A stretch of DNA of 64,000 bases from Bemisia tabaci (Eukaryota > Arthropoda > Insecta > Hemiptera > Aleyrodidae), in assembly GCF_918797505.1 (NCBI RefSeq), contig NC_092799.1, positions 186,001-250,000 on the forward strand. The letters run 5' to 3'. The notes under the pieces are model-generated. The model made no database searches. It was not told the DNA's origin and saw nothing but the letters and a program-made list of their open reading frames with translations. This document shows positions 9,700 through 21,185 of the stretch, piece by piece (position 1 is the first letter of the stretch; each line of letters begins with the position of its first letter). Both the position numbers and the translations under genes were made by a program.

Positions 9700-11544
9700 G
9701 TCATGGGAACGGAGTTCCCCATGATATTACAATCGTTCCGTTGCTTTCGCTATGGGATTCCCTATACCTCTGCGACCTTGAGCGTTTCGCCCAGTCTCCG
9801 ATTTCTGGTTGATTTTCCGATGTATCAAAAACCGTTGTATTTTTTAGCCAATCATGTCTCTACGTAAAGTTGTGTTGATTTCTAAAATTCGCTTTCAGCG
9901 AGTTTTTTTCCACTTTGAGATGTCGTGTCTGACTGGTAAATCTGCGCAGAACCACGAAGTTCCGTTTTTAGGCAAATTCTTTTTTTTGGGAGGTTTTCAT
10001 TGGCTATTTTTCGCCATCAGTTTTCTGTTCGTTGGTGCAAAAGATCGCCTACTTCGTTGCTCTTGAGAAGCCGCCATTATCCTCAAATTTTAAACATAGA
10101 AATAAAGAAATTATAACTATTGTGCAAGGTGGAAAACTGCTCTGGAGGACCCGTTACGGATATATGAGCCAAAATCGGAACTCGATTGATTGATTTATTC
10201 CATGAATACAGAAATATTGCCTGAGCTTACTGCCGCGATGGCAAATGCCCGCTGATATGAACCTTGAGACACATGATAGCATAGGCAAACAATGTCTCAC
10301 ACAGAAAGGCGCTTAGCTCGTTTCTCCAGAAGCTACGAAGACGCGAATCGCCGAATCGCTCAAGGACAACTCTTGTGATAAGTCCCGCCCATCGTCCGAG
10401 TCTTTTAAATGTTATTTTTTCTCGGAATGCCGCGGACCCGTGATAGCCTAGTTGACTGAGGCGCCCCATTTTTTTGATAAGGTGCGGGCAAAAGGTGATC
10501 GGGAGTTCGATACCCGGCGATGGGAGTTAATTTTTAATGGTTGTATTGAATGTTTTAGACCAATCATCAAAAAATAATTAATAGTAGATGATAAATGTAC
10601 GAACATTTTCTCGTGAGTTAATATGTTAAACAAAAATACTGGAATATACCTCCTTAATATAATCAGCCACATGTTCTCCCAAATTAAGGACGTTATTTTC
10701 TTTTTTCAATAAAATTAATTTGCATTCAACGTTCGTAAGTTAAGCAAAAAGTACTTATTGATACAAATAGAAAGACATGAAAATAGTAAGTCTAACATTT
10801 CAGTTGTTTTTTTTTTTTATTATTTATTTTTTGTTTTTTTGTTTTTTCAATACAACAAATTGACTGGGACTAGAATCATTGTATCTCTGAAGACAAAAGC
10901 TAAGTTTTTTGATACAGAAATACTAATATATTCATCCTTTATATAATCAGGGAGATGTTGACCCAAATATTGATGTATATTTTCTCTGTTCCCCCAAATT
11001 AATGATGGTATTTTCTTTTTTCAATAAAATTAATTTACATTCCACGTTCTTAAAGCAATATTTTCTCCAAAATTCAGCAAAAAATAACAATTTATACCTA
11101 CGCAAAAAGTAAATAAATAAATAAAGCAATAACATGAAAGTAGTATAGGTAGTACACATCTAACATTTCGGTTACATCTATTTGAATGAAAAAAATGGCA
11201 ACTTAGGAAGCACATAGGTCACTTATGATGCGTATTCGGGCATATGCGTAGAGTAGAAATATCATACTTTACGCCGAAAAAACGAAACTGAAAGTTAAAT
11301 GCGTTAACTTCCGAAAACCATACATAATCCAACGAAAATAAATAATTGGTAAATATAATAGCTTTCTTGTATGCAAAGAAAAAAAATTAAAAATGTTAAA
11401 AAAGAGATGTCGACGCAAAATTACATAGCCCCTTCAATCCTGAAGATACTACAAACGAACTGTACCTTAACATTTTCATATCCCAGAAGCAAAAGTTCCC
11501 ATGACGAATATTGCTATCGCTAGCGATTGCAAAAACCAACTTGT
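9700..11544 (+). repeat. Large duplicated block, copy B
   Basis: Sister of 5221-7300 and same orientation, but without the 253-bp MITE. It carries the second tRNA-like box pair at 10444-10514 and the T-rich run near 10806-10850. Because it lacks the insert, it shows the pre-insertion state of the block. Confidence 0.85.
10440..10530 (+). other. tRNA-like box A / box B pair (SINE-like), copy B
   Basis: TAGCCTAGTTGACTGAGGCG at 10444 and GTTCGATACCC at about 10505 match the pair in copy A. The A box is closer to consensus here than in copy A. Flanking bases do not complete an acceptor stem. Confidence 0.4.
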
Positions 11545-11691
11545 TTCCTTTTCCTTTCTTGCCCTTGACCTTTCTTCCCTTTTTTCCTTTTCCTTTTCCC
11601 CCTTTTTTTCCCTCTCTTCTTCTTTCGTGGCACCCCCCAAAGGCTGGCGCCTGTGTGCGCCGCACGCCCTGATGCACACGCCCAAAGTCCG

Positions 11692-11745
11692 GGCCTGCCG
11701 ACCGGAATAGCAGCTCTAGGTGCTAGCACCGGAGCCGCTAATAGT
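11692..11745. repeat. Short repeat, inverse match at about 39555-39607
   Basis: CGGAATAGCAGCTCTAG and flanks read in reverse at 39555-39607 (CTAGAGCTGCTATTCCGG). It lies in a GC-richer patch after the C/T-rich run. The nature of the family is unknown. Confidence 0.5.
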
Positions 11746-11749
11746 CAAT

Positions 11750-14700
11750 TGCGCCTTAAATGAGGAATTTCCTTGCGATTCAGAGAGTTGCAATTTCCCA
11801 TGATTTAGCCTTTGGAAGAAGGAAGGAAAGTAGGAAAAAAGTGGAGAAGGGTTAAATAGCTCGTGAGCGCAATTTGCAACTTAAAGATAGGAATATTGGG
11901 AGCTGAAGTAATTAATTGAAAATGGAATTCTAAGGAGGGGCACGCTGGATTTGGGTGAGAGTAGATGTGAGTTAACGGATTTGCGAGTCCTGAGTCGTAC
12001 AGGCGTCCTGTCGTGAGTTGGTGACGGGATGCGTCTGAGCAGTCAACAGATTCGCTGCGCTCGATGCGCCCTGCCTATGCCAATGCGGCTTATGCTAAAC
12101 CTCCTTTGTTTTATCTCTCGGGCTCGGGCAAGGCTCAGACAACCCAATCCTCCAGCGCCGTTTTTCTACTAACGTGTCTACGCTCAAATACTCTCGCACA
12201 CATTCCTCATATTCATACGTGTAGCTAGGTCATTATGCTAGGACGCAACGTCTCCTTACCACCGAGGGAGCCTCCCCCGGAAATTTTTTGAAATTTTAAC
12301 TTTATTTCGACGCAGTTTGAGGCTTCCGTGACACAGATTTCCCATCAAATTCTGCGTAAAAAGTATACCTATTTAAACCTCAAGCGCAAAACATTTTCGA
12401 ATTGTTGCATTCTACCGGTCCGGAAATTTTTGAAATGTAAACTCTAATGGGGCGCATTTTGAGGCTTCTATGACGATAATTTTAGAAAATAAAAACTGAA
12501 TGATTATCGGGTTCTCATTTAAAACTGTTCATTAAAAGAGATAAATGCCCTCAATGAATAGGTTATTTTTACCTTCTAGAATATCTGGGAAGGGGGGGGG
12601 GAGAAGATTACACTACCTTCAAACCTAGGAAAGGGCCCCTTCCTCCCCCTTTTGTGAGCTCATGCAGATACTAAAAAATTAACATGTTTGGGGAACTTTA
12701 TTCAGAAACTGGGAGGCTACGCTCTCTATCCACTACGCGACCCAATCCCTCGAAGCGCTTTACGAGTCTTTCTAGGTTGATCTATTTAAACTAGGCTTAT
12801 CTAGGCACATTCTACTTAATATCAAAGAACGCATAAAATAAAAACATTGGCTCTCTAGATCTTAAGTACAAACTATGACAGGTGAGGAATATTTACTCGT
12901 TGAAATGGGAGAATTCACGACTTGAATATACAAAAACTTGGATTCTAAAAATGTCAATGATGAGGAGCCCATTTAAAGACTATCAACTATCTGCAGCCGC
13001 AAAAATTAGAGCGATAGTCATATAGATCGGTGAACTTTTCCGTGCCGGCGAGTTTCCAAACTGCTGTGATTTGTTCACCTTTGAAGGTTGTTTGACTCTC
13101 AGTTAAAGGACATACCTACTCCGGAAGAAATGCCACCAGCTTAACGAATTCTGGACTGCATTTTGCAAACAGGAAAAAAGATCGTCCCAAAACCCTCAAT
13201 ATGGTGCGACTCCTTTCTTTTTGTAGAGACACCTAAAAAACACCAACATCTTAAGTCTGCACCAGAAAAGAAATTACCCCCTCAAATTCGACCATAAAAC
13301 GCATGTTGAAACTGTCATCATCGGCGGAGTTTTTTTTTTAATTTGCTAGACGCTGAGGAATATGCGTGTGAATTCGTCTTTTTCAGTTTTGAGTTCCGTT
13401 TTTTATTTATAACATTTACGGAATTTTAGCACGTTAGACCACTAAAATTAAGAAGTGATGTTTTGTCACTATACTAAATACAATAGTATTTCTTGGAAAT
13501 TCTAGGAAAAAGAAATAAAAAATATCAGACCAAACTGGAATTATGATGTTTTGAACTCTGCAAATCAAGAACCTTAATTTCGAAAGGAGAAAATAAAAAA
13601 ATCATAATTCTAATCTGCGATTTTAATGTTTATTGTATCGCCGGATTTATAATTCAATTTTGCATGTGTTCTCTATGTATTGACACAAGAATAAAATAAA
13701 ATTATTGAATTGCTTGCAACTACTTTCCTCGGAAATAGTTACCCATTAAGCGAGAGTATCGACATCTCTATCCTTCTACCACGGAAAAAATAAGCCAATA
13801 TTTGATTTGCCGGCGATTTTTAGGCTTTCGTGTGGTAACTCCTTCGCTCCTAGTTTTGGTATAGTGTAAACAAACAAGATGGCGACAGAGATCTAGACTT
13901 GATGGTTTTCTTGAATTCGCTTTCTGAATTGAATTTTAAACACACTGATGGATAATTTTACCGAAAGCTACACTTTAAGTGCAATTTTCACTTTTGCCTT
14001 ACCCGATATTACCGATTCCCTTGAATCGGGTTTGTTTACATTGATCCACGAGAGCCCTATGGGAAGTTTACAACTAATGAACCAATCGGAGAGCGACACA
14101 AATATGATGATATTCTCCCTACCTGGGCACTTCTAGACTACATGAAGAGACTGAATTAATCTCGATGTAGCAGATGCGGGGTCTTTATTCCGGTGGAGAA
14201 AGAACAAACGGGGTTTTACGCCTAACAAACAAGAGTGAACATTAAGAGCCAAAACCTCCGCCTCCGCATTACGAAAGGATTAGGTTAGGTCAGGTTCTCG
14301 GTTCGCACGATGAGGTCTAAGCCCCCCTCCCCCTTTCCCTCTCACTCACTCCCTCCCCCCGCTTGAGAGAAAGGAACCAGCATTCTGAGCGTAATGCCCT
14401 TAAGCAGTTTGTTACGAGGTGTTTTGCCGAATGAAAAAAGAGACTGTATCGAACGCCAAGGGGAGAGGGGTGAAGGATTGTGAGAGAGTCTTTTGAGCAC
14501 ATCTGCATAGGGTGATTTCACGATAACAGGTAGAAATATAGTCATGTCACCATGGGTTATGGGTTATGAACAACATAGGGCAACACAATAAAAAAAGTAA
14601 GTTGTATATTAAAAATAATGATGATCCTGAGCTTGTTCATGCAAATAACTTGACAAATTACCGTCATTTTCAAAAATATGAGACTTTAAAGACGGGTAAT

Positions 14701-16900
14701 GTCCGGTCGGTTACACGTCACCAACTACGATTTTGAAGAAACATAGTAATTTTCGGCAAAATATTCATCACGATCATGCATTTACCGACAATACTTTCCA
14801 AAAAGAGTTTACAATGTTTACAAAAATTGCAATGTTGAACAAAAGTTTTGATTTTCAGGCGAGAAAAGTCATTAAATAGGCGTGTCGCCACATTTTGAAA
14901 CACAATTTGGTTGAAGCATTTAGTGCAGTGTTCATCCCGAAAAATTAAGCCAGGAGTATAAAAAATGTCATCAAATTGTTTGCTGAAGTCTACTTGCGCA
15001 AACTATCACCGGTAGGTTGTATTTATTTCCCAGAAAAACTTAATTTTTGAGGAAAACTAGTGATTTAGAGGTGTATAGCACTAACTTCGAAGGACCTCAT
15101 TCACGTTGAGATGGCTTTCAAAAAAGTTTGCATAGAACAAACGAGTGTCATTTTGGCCTCGAGGATCGATCCCTCGAGTGCCGTCCTCTGAGCCGTGACC
15201 GTGACGTTACTTAATCAGCGTATTCTCTTGGGGCCTCATTGCTTGCATTATAACTGAGCAAGATCCAGAGAAGTTTTTGACATGATATCATGAAAAAGAC
15301 ACTATTTAAGAACCTTCACTGACATTCAACGGTGTCACTTTGAAAATAGATCTTTGCAATTGATTACAATAACATACCACTACAAAAAATTCTAGATAAA
15401 CATTAAAATTATATTGAATTTTTTAAACCGATAAATTATCTTAAATTTTGCTAACTTGACCCTGCGGTGTTTCATATTTTTTGTATGATGTATATTCAAA
15501 GCTTAAAAATTCAATTATACCCGAAGTTGGTAAAAAAAAAAAAAACCGCTCGCATATCGCTGTGTTTTAAAACCTGCCCTGCTTAAAAATGAGATCACAT
15601 GGAGGTGAGAAGGGACTGATAAGTTACGACTTTGAATACGGTCCAGAGTGTTCGCATTTCGATTTCGAATATTGGAAATCGATATCTTTTAAGAGTACAA
15701 TGACACTGAAAATGTTTTTTTTAAAATATCGCTGGAAAAATGGAAAGTTTCAAAGTTTCATTGAAACAAAGAGAAAACTAACATATCTTGAAAACGATTT
15801 AAAAGAGAAACATGCGGTAATATTCATGGGTCTTTTTAAAAAAAATTTAGCTCGTTTTTTAATTTTTATAAAAGTATTAGCAAACTGTTAAAAGTTGTTC
15901 TAGGACATTCCAACTTTTAAAATTATTTGTTTCATCGTTTTAAAACATTTTACAACATTACACAAAAGGTTTTATTAAGAAAAAAAAAGTGTTGGAACGC
16001 ACATACTATTAATTGATGAATATATTAGTTGTATATTTTGAAATTGTTGTTAAAAATAAGGATTTTAAACAAAATTGAAATTCTTTATTTTTAAGACTAA
16101 AAATAAAAAGAGCCTTCGCAACGATGAATAAAGTTTTCTAGAGTTAAAAATTCCGAATTTGTTTCCTAGAAGAGGTAAAAACATTTCATAATAATTTCTT
16201 GAAAAGTCATTTCTTGATCACATCAGGATGAACCCCATTTGAAGGAAACTTTTTTAGTGGGGTGTGTGGGGAAAATACAAAGTTTCAGGACAGTTTGTCA
16301 ACTAAGTATGCCTTCGATATAACTCAGGAGTCAAAATGAGGAGCTAAGATTCGAATTTTAATTAGTTTCGGAGGAAACCGAGCGGTCGTGAGAGGAAAGG
16401 GACGAAAAGACGGAGGAAAGTTGCCGCGAGGAAAAGACTTGAGCTCTGACTGATAGATTCTATTGATTCGGGAGGTGGAATCGAGGCGCCGATTTCAACT
16501 TGGAAAGAGATGGGAGCCAAGAGTCCCGGGGGGGGGGGGGGGGGGGGTGATTAAAAGAGAATCAGTGTCAGGCAGGACTCGCAACGACGAAAGCTTAAAT
16601 GAGAAGACGTTGCGTCCCTTCGTCGCGTCGCCGCGTCGTTTCGTATCGTTAGAATCCTTTCGATAACGTTCAATAATCTAATACTGGCAACACGATGACG
16701 ATTCGCCTTTCATAAGACTCAGCCTGCGTTGACAGTGAGTTTCTTCATTTACTGGGGGCCTTTGCCGCTTAATCCCTTTGCAGCCCATTTCTAGGCGCTT
16801 CGCGTCTTTGATACTTAAGAGGATCAAATGTATGAAAAAAGATAAAAAAAATCTTTGACCAAACTTTATAACAAATCACAAAATGCTTTTGTCTCACTCA
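11750..16900. other. Long stretch without recognised genes
   Basis: About 5 kb in which I recognise no exon, RNA gene or complete transposon. Minor points: an imperfect direct repeat of about 141 bp with CCGGAAATTTTT at 12278 and 12420; TTTTGCAAACAGG at about 13160; GTAAACAAACAAGATGGCG at 13866; AT-rich sequence at 15400-16200 holding a 100-codon open frame (15589-15891) with no domain; and a 17-bp-scale G run near 16529-16547. Confidence 0.4.
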
Positions 16901-17034
16901 TTAATTGAATTTGAAACGTTTCAATCCTTTCATCGTATTTTACGTAACATTTCTATTGGGGAAAACATTAGTTAATTTTCCATTTAGAAACAACAATATC
17001 TGGCTCAGTTCAGAAACGACGCATGTACCATTAA

Positions 17035-18152
17035 TTTTCCTATGCACTCAAGTATTTTTACGCATGCACCAAAAAAACGTGTGGTGCCCAATTTCGTACC
17101 CTGTCTTACGTATCAAGAGGTATATTCACTATATTGTCAAGCTCTCGTTCAATCATTTGGAATAATTAGACAAAGTTCGTCGATCTTTAAAACATACAGT
17201 TAGGCCCATTTGCATTTTTTCCAATTAAAAATTATGATTATGACCTGCATTGATGTTTTGATACAGATTTACGCATTCTTGGAGACTTGAACGAAAGGGT
17301 AGAAAAATAATCATCTTCTTTTGACGGAGAGAATTATTTCAAGGATCTTCTCGTTTACCAATCCCTCAGTTTCTTATCTTACTCTATAATAGAAAACGAC
17401 ATGAACGATGCGTAATGCATGAAGCCTGAGGCGCGAAGCGCTTCGGGGTGGGGTTTGAACCGTAAAACGATTTTCCTATGCACTCAAGTATTTTTACGTA
17501 TGAACCAAAAACAAGCGGGAAAGTTCTAATACTATCGTATTAGAAAAACGCTCAGGTGTTAGTAAATGTATTTAGTGAAGAAAGGAAGTATAAACTCCGT
17601 CGACTTGGCTGGGAAATGGAAATAAAACATCAGCTGATAGCAAACAAAGGTTACCAAGGAAACCGTAAACGCGTATTTTCGTTTCCCGAAAATAATAGCC
17701 ACCGTTGAGCTCATCAGGCGCGTTTTTTTTTAGGCTTCATTTAAGTTCAACGATCAATTTCGATAAGAATTACTCTACCGCTAAGAAATTTTCTTATAGA
17801 AAAACGATCGAAACTACCTGCGCATTACGTTAAAAGCATAAAATACGGTTTTCACAGCTTTATTTATTTTAAAAATGGACCCCCCCCCCCAAAAAAAAAA
17901 AGCCCACACATCGATGAGCTGGTGCGCCATTTAAACGAATTAGCACTAGTATACTAGTACTCTAGAGGCAAGTCGAAATCAAAAAGCGCTGCCTATCGGC
18001 TGAGCGCTTAAAACGTGTGGTGCCCAATTTCGTACCCTGTCTTACATATCAAGGGGTTCATTCACTATATTGTCAAGCTCTCGTTCAATCTTTTTAGAAT
18101 AATTAGACAAAGTTCCTCGATCTTTAAAACATACAGTTAGGCCCATTGGCAT
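17035..18152 (+). repeat. Tandem duplication split by a ~500-bp insertion
   Basis: TTTTCCTATGCACTCAAGTA with its following A-rich end occurs at 17035-17076 and again at 17471-17512, 436 bp apart. The continuation, starting ACGTGTGGTGCCCAATTTCG, occurs at 17077-17215 and 18013-18152, 936 bp apart. So the second copy is interrupted by about 500 bp (17513-18012). The insert begins CAAGCGGGAAAG and holds a 48-bp segment shared with 39921-39968. The duplicated sequence also has a distant relative near 60429-60483. Confidence 0.8.
17628..17675 (+). repeat. 48-bp shared core (also 39921-39968 and 59280-59320)
   Basis: A segment starting CATCAGCTGATAGCAAACAA and ending CGTAAACGCGTA is identical by eye at 39921-39968. 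The reverse complement of its first part is at 59280-59320. The 17 kb and 59 kb copies also share the preceding AAATAAAA. Confidence 0.75.
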
Positions 18153-18236
18153 CCCATTTAGGCCCAGTTAGGCCCATTTGCGGCCAAGGGGGGTTGGAAC
18201 GCTAAGCGGTCAATTTCATACAAATTATCTCACTTA

Positions 18237-18481
18237 CACAGAGAAAAATATATGGCTTATTAACCAATTAGTGGCTCATATGGACCACCACTAATAGCAT
18301 AGTGATTGCGACATATAATAATATAGCACATATATAACTTAGCTATGGTATATATACCGTACTATGGTACGAGCTACCACAGAAAGGTTCGCAGACCGAT
18401 AATCATTAGTTCATTTACAACTATTAATGGTGTTCCATATGAACCACCAGTAGGTTTATGAGCCATAGCCTTTCCTCAGTG
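18237..18481. mobile_element. 245-bp MITE, CACAGAGAAAA / CACTGAGGAAA ends, TA duplication
   Basis: The left end TA-CACAGAGAAAAATATATGG and right end (reverse complement CACTGAGGAAAGGCTATGG) are inverted repeats. Pairing extends into GGCTCATATGGACCACC versus the right-hand GTTCCATATGAACCACC. TA flanks both sides (18235-18236 and 18482-18483). There is no coding capacity. Its ends resemble those of the elements at 7795 and 59928. Confidence 0.82.
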
Positions 18482-18657
18482 TATAACTCTGAGGTCCACT
18501 TTTGATGTCACGCCGTTGACGCGGAGAGTAGCAAATTCATCACCTAGAGAGAGATTTTCACGCTTGCAGTAAAATTACTTATTCTCAAATCAAGTTGTAT
18601 GGGTGAGGCTCAGTACGTCCCGAGGATGCTTCACATCATACATACATAAAGTCATTT

Positions 18658-18985
18658 TCACAGCGCAGCCTCGTGCTCTGCGACGCCCAATCGTCATTGC
18701 TCCCTATGCTCCCAGAGATCATCAGGCAATTGGCATCCTCTGATCTCCTCCTCTACCCCTTGTCACCAACCTTTCGCAGGACGTCCATGCCTTCGCCTTC
18801 CGGGAGAAACCCAATCGAAAACCTGCTTGGGCAACCGATCGTCTGCCATCCTTCGCTCATGTCCATACCAGACCAACTGCTTGGACCTAATATCGTGCAC
18901 GATGTCCTTCTCCACACCCATTATCTCGCGCTTTTTTTCATTGCGGATACGCTCTCTTCTCGATATATCGCGTTCGTGATACCAG
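18658..18985 (-). pseudogene. LINE ORF2 C-terminal remnant, two in-frame stops
   Basis: The minus strand reads RRERIRNEKKREIMGVEKD, then KQLVWYGHERRM, DDRLPKQVFDWVSPGRRR and HGRPAKGW, the characteristic C-terminal tail of many insect non-LTR retrotransposons (WYGH..RM....LPK.V..W.P.GRR..GRP). The same frame continues past a TGA at 18763-18765 to EIRGCQLPDDLWEHREQ, then a second TGA at 18694-18696 where related elements have Trp, then RLGVAEHEAAL and a terminal TGA at 18658-18660. No frameshift is needed. The upstream end near 18985 abuts the GC-rich block of 18982-19050. The 3' side is followed on the minus strand by an ATGTATGTATG-type tail. A second member of the family is at 29236-29376. 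Confidence 0.88.
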
Positions 18986-19050
18986 TTCTTCGCTTCGCGA
19001 TGAACTCGCGACTCGCTCCGCGAGGCGCCACCGTCCCGCATAGTTTTTAA
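18982..19050. repeat. GC-rich block shared with 2867-2930
   Basis: CTTCGCTTCGCGATGAACTC and flanks match 2867-2930, and again precede a 130-bp array. The LINE remnant ends in or at this block, so the LINE may have inserted into it or the block may have landed in the LINE. Confidence 0.5.
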
Positions 19051-19119
19051 CATTGATGAGAAGACAACATCTTCGTTTTAATCTTCTTTTTCACCAAGTT
19101 TTACAGAAATTGATGTTCC

Positions 19120-19640
19120 AAGAGCCGGGACCGCATTTTTGTGCGGGCCGCCATCTTGGAATTTGAAATTTGAAAAATCTGACCAAAAACTCGAGTTTCC
19201 CGTCGAAATACACCTCCTACTACCGAATTTCACAAAAATCGATGGATCGGAAGCCGAGATAGCAATTTAGACCACGTTCGCCATCTAGGATTTTTGAATT
19301 TTGAAAATTGGACCTAAAATTCTAATTTCCCGTCAAAAACTACCCCCGAATACCGAATTTCACAAAAATCGATGGATATCAGGAAGCGATATATCATTTT
19401 AGACCACGGTCGCCATCCTAGATTTTTGAATTTTGAAAATCTGACCAAACATTCGAGTTTTCCGTCGAAAAGTAACCCGAATACCGAGTTCACGAAAATC
19501 GATCGAACAGGAGCCGATTTAGCATTTTAGGCCACGGCCGCCATCTTGGATTTTGAAATTATGAAATTTTGAAAATCCTACCAAAAATTCGAGTTTCACG
19601 TTGAAAAATACCTCTTAAAACCTTAAATTTTGTCATAAGG
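19120..19640 (+). repeat. 130-bp-unit array, about four units
   Basis: The landmark (AGC/ATC)ATTTTAG starts at 19261, 19393 and 19521, steps of 132 and 128 bp. GCCGCCATCTTGGA and GAGTTTCCCGT are present. The units are more diverged than at 2931-4740. Confidence 0.82.
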
Positions 19641-20744
19641 CTGTGACGTCACGCAATAGGACTGAACCTGTTCAGCGCGGTGCGCGTAAACAACCGCGTA
19701 TCTTCATTGCAATACTGCAGGGAGAAATAACTTTCCGCTCTTGCGGGCGTCCTAGGAAGTAGATTGGAATCGGAATGGTTTTGATTAACTCCTCACGACA
19801 ATTGCTAAGCATGTACCAAGTTCAAAGGAAATCACTTCGGCCAATTTTTCTCTAGGGGGGAGGGGGGGGGGGCAAAATGAGCCGGTGAGACAGCTTTATA
19901 TAGAGTAATATCGTACTTCTTCTATGACCTACATTATTCAAATCAGGGCTTCAGGATTGATGCTCTTTGAGCGCAAATTTCCGAAAATTACGAGATCGTA
20001 CCGTCTGCAATAGGTAGATATTCCTTCGAAATCTACCTAATAAAGAGGAAGGTTAGCAGCATACACGGATGGCTGCTTGTTGTTAAAGTCAATTACTCAT
20101 CTCTTTACTGCATTATGTATAGCCGCCCGCTTCTACCAAAAGGGCTGCTCCATTTATTCTGTATCTATGGCTTTGTCGATCAATTTAAATGTTGTCAGCC
20201 GGCAGGCAAAGACCACTAAGTTTTGCTGCATGGAAGTCAAATGCTTTGTTTTAAAAAAAAAAAAAAAAGTTACCACCGTATTTACAGTGAAGGTCTTGCA
20301 GTACTCACGTTCCTCTTCAATGAACGATTCAAAAGACATAGATAGATACGAGTATATTGGAACGTGTGCGAGAGAGCGTTCCCCAAATGCGACGATCCTT
20401 TCAGTTCATCCACTGTCCGAAGAAATACCTAGAATCGGAGACAGTTGGATGGGTTTCGTTCGGGTGTCAGTTCTTTGACTCAACTCGGAACTTGAGGCGG
20501 AGCTTGAGAAGTTCCCACGCCTTTCGCCGCGCCACGCCGAGGGGCCGGCTGGGCCGGGACGGGGGAGAGAGTTGAGACTCCGAATTTATCTTCGCACTTA
20601 AATCCGTGCATATTTCTGTCATGCAAAGGAAGAACGCCGTAAGAACATTCGAATGTTTTCAAATCTCTCTCTATAAAAAGCTCATTTTTGAGGAATGTTA
20701 CGCATAATTTTCCTTACAATTTTCAAATATATCATATACTACTA
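19641..20744. other. Unassigned; fragment of the 260-bp MITE family at 20164-20205
   Basis: GGCTTTGTCGATCAATTTAA ... GTCAGCC at about 20171-20203 resembles one terminus of the MITE family at 32839-33093, here without its partner end. A run of A at about 20253-20267 and a GC-rich patch at 20500-20570 are noted. The 133-codon frame at 20077-20478 has no recognisable domain and spans the MITE fragment. Confidence 0.45.
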
Positions 20745-21185
20745 CTAGGGGGCCATGCCCCCAGAGGGCGCTTCGCGCTCTCTTAGGCTCGCGTCGACAA
20801 AAGGACGATCTAAATAATATGAAAATATTTTCATACCCGACACTCATTTTTTTCAAATTTTACGCAAAGACAAAAACGAAACGGAACGGAGCGTTTCGTC
20901 ACTTTTGTATAGTCTATAGCAAAGGAGCATAACTTAGATTCACTCACCCTACTGACAGACCAAGATTCATTATTTCCCGCTTGGTTCAATTTTCCGCTAA
21001 ATTTGAAATTCGCGCCATCTTCATTGGCGAGAATTTCAAATTTTGCCCCCCTCCCTAAGCTCTCTGGTTTACTGAGATAAAAAAGACCTGGGTCCTTTTA
21101 TCAAATTCTGATTTCAGCGGGCATATCTAGGGACAATTGCCTGTCGATAATCGCAAAAATCATGGAAATCAGCCCTGTAGAATGC
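20745..21185 (-). mobile_element. Helitron-like element, 3' part, copy 2
   Basis: On the minus strand the copy ends GGGGGCATGGCCCCCTAG followed by T. This is a perfect GC hairpin directly before CTAG, the best-preserved Helitron-type terminus in the window. Internal blocks match 540-940 and 58040-58739, including the inverted pair AATTTGAAATTC / GAATTTCAAATT around 21000-21040. The 5' part (near 21110-21185) matches the ~179-bp repeat at 58040-58330. Confidence 0.6.

Noticed and set aside
13866..14040. GTAAACAAAC / GTTTGTTTAC pair as MITE ends
   Set aside because: The inverted match is only about 11 bp and does not extend; no target duplication is visible.
15155..15215. tRNA-like signal around GGATCGATCCCTCGAG
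   Set aside because: The B-box-like match is a palindrome, and the possible A box is too close for a tRNA or SINE head.
18673..19050. 125-codon plus-strand frame
   Set aside because: Antisense shadow of the LINE C-terminal remnant and the adjoining GC-rich block.
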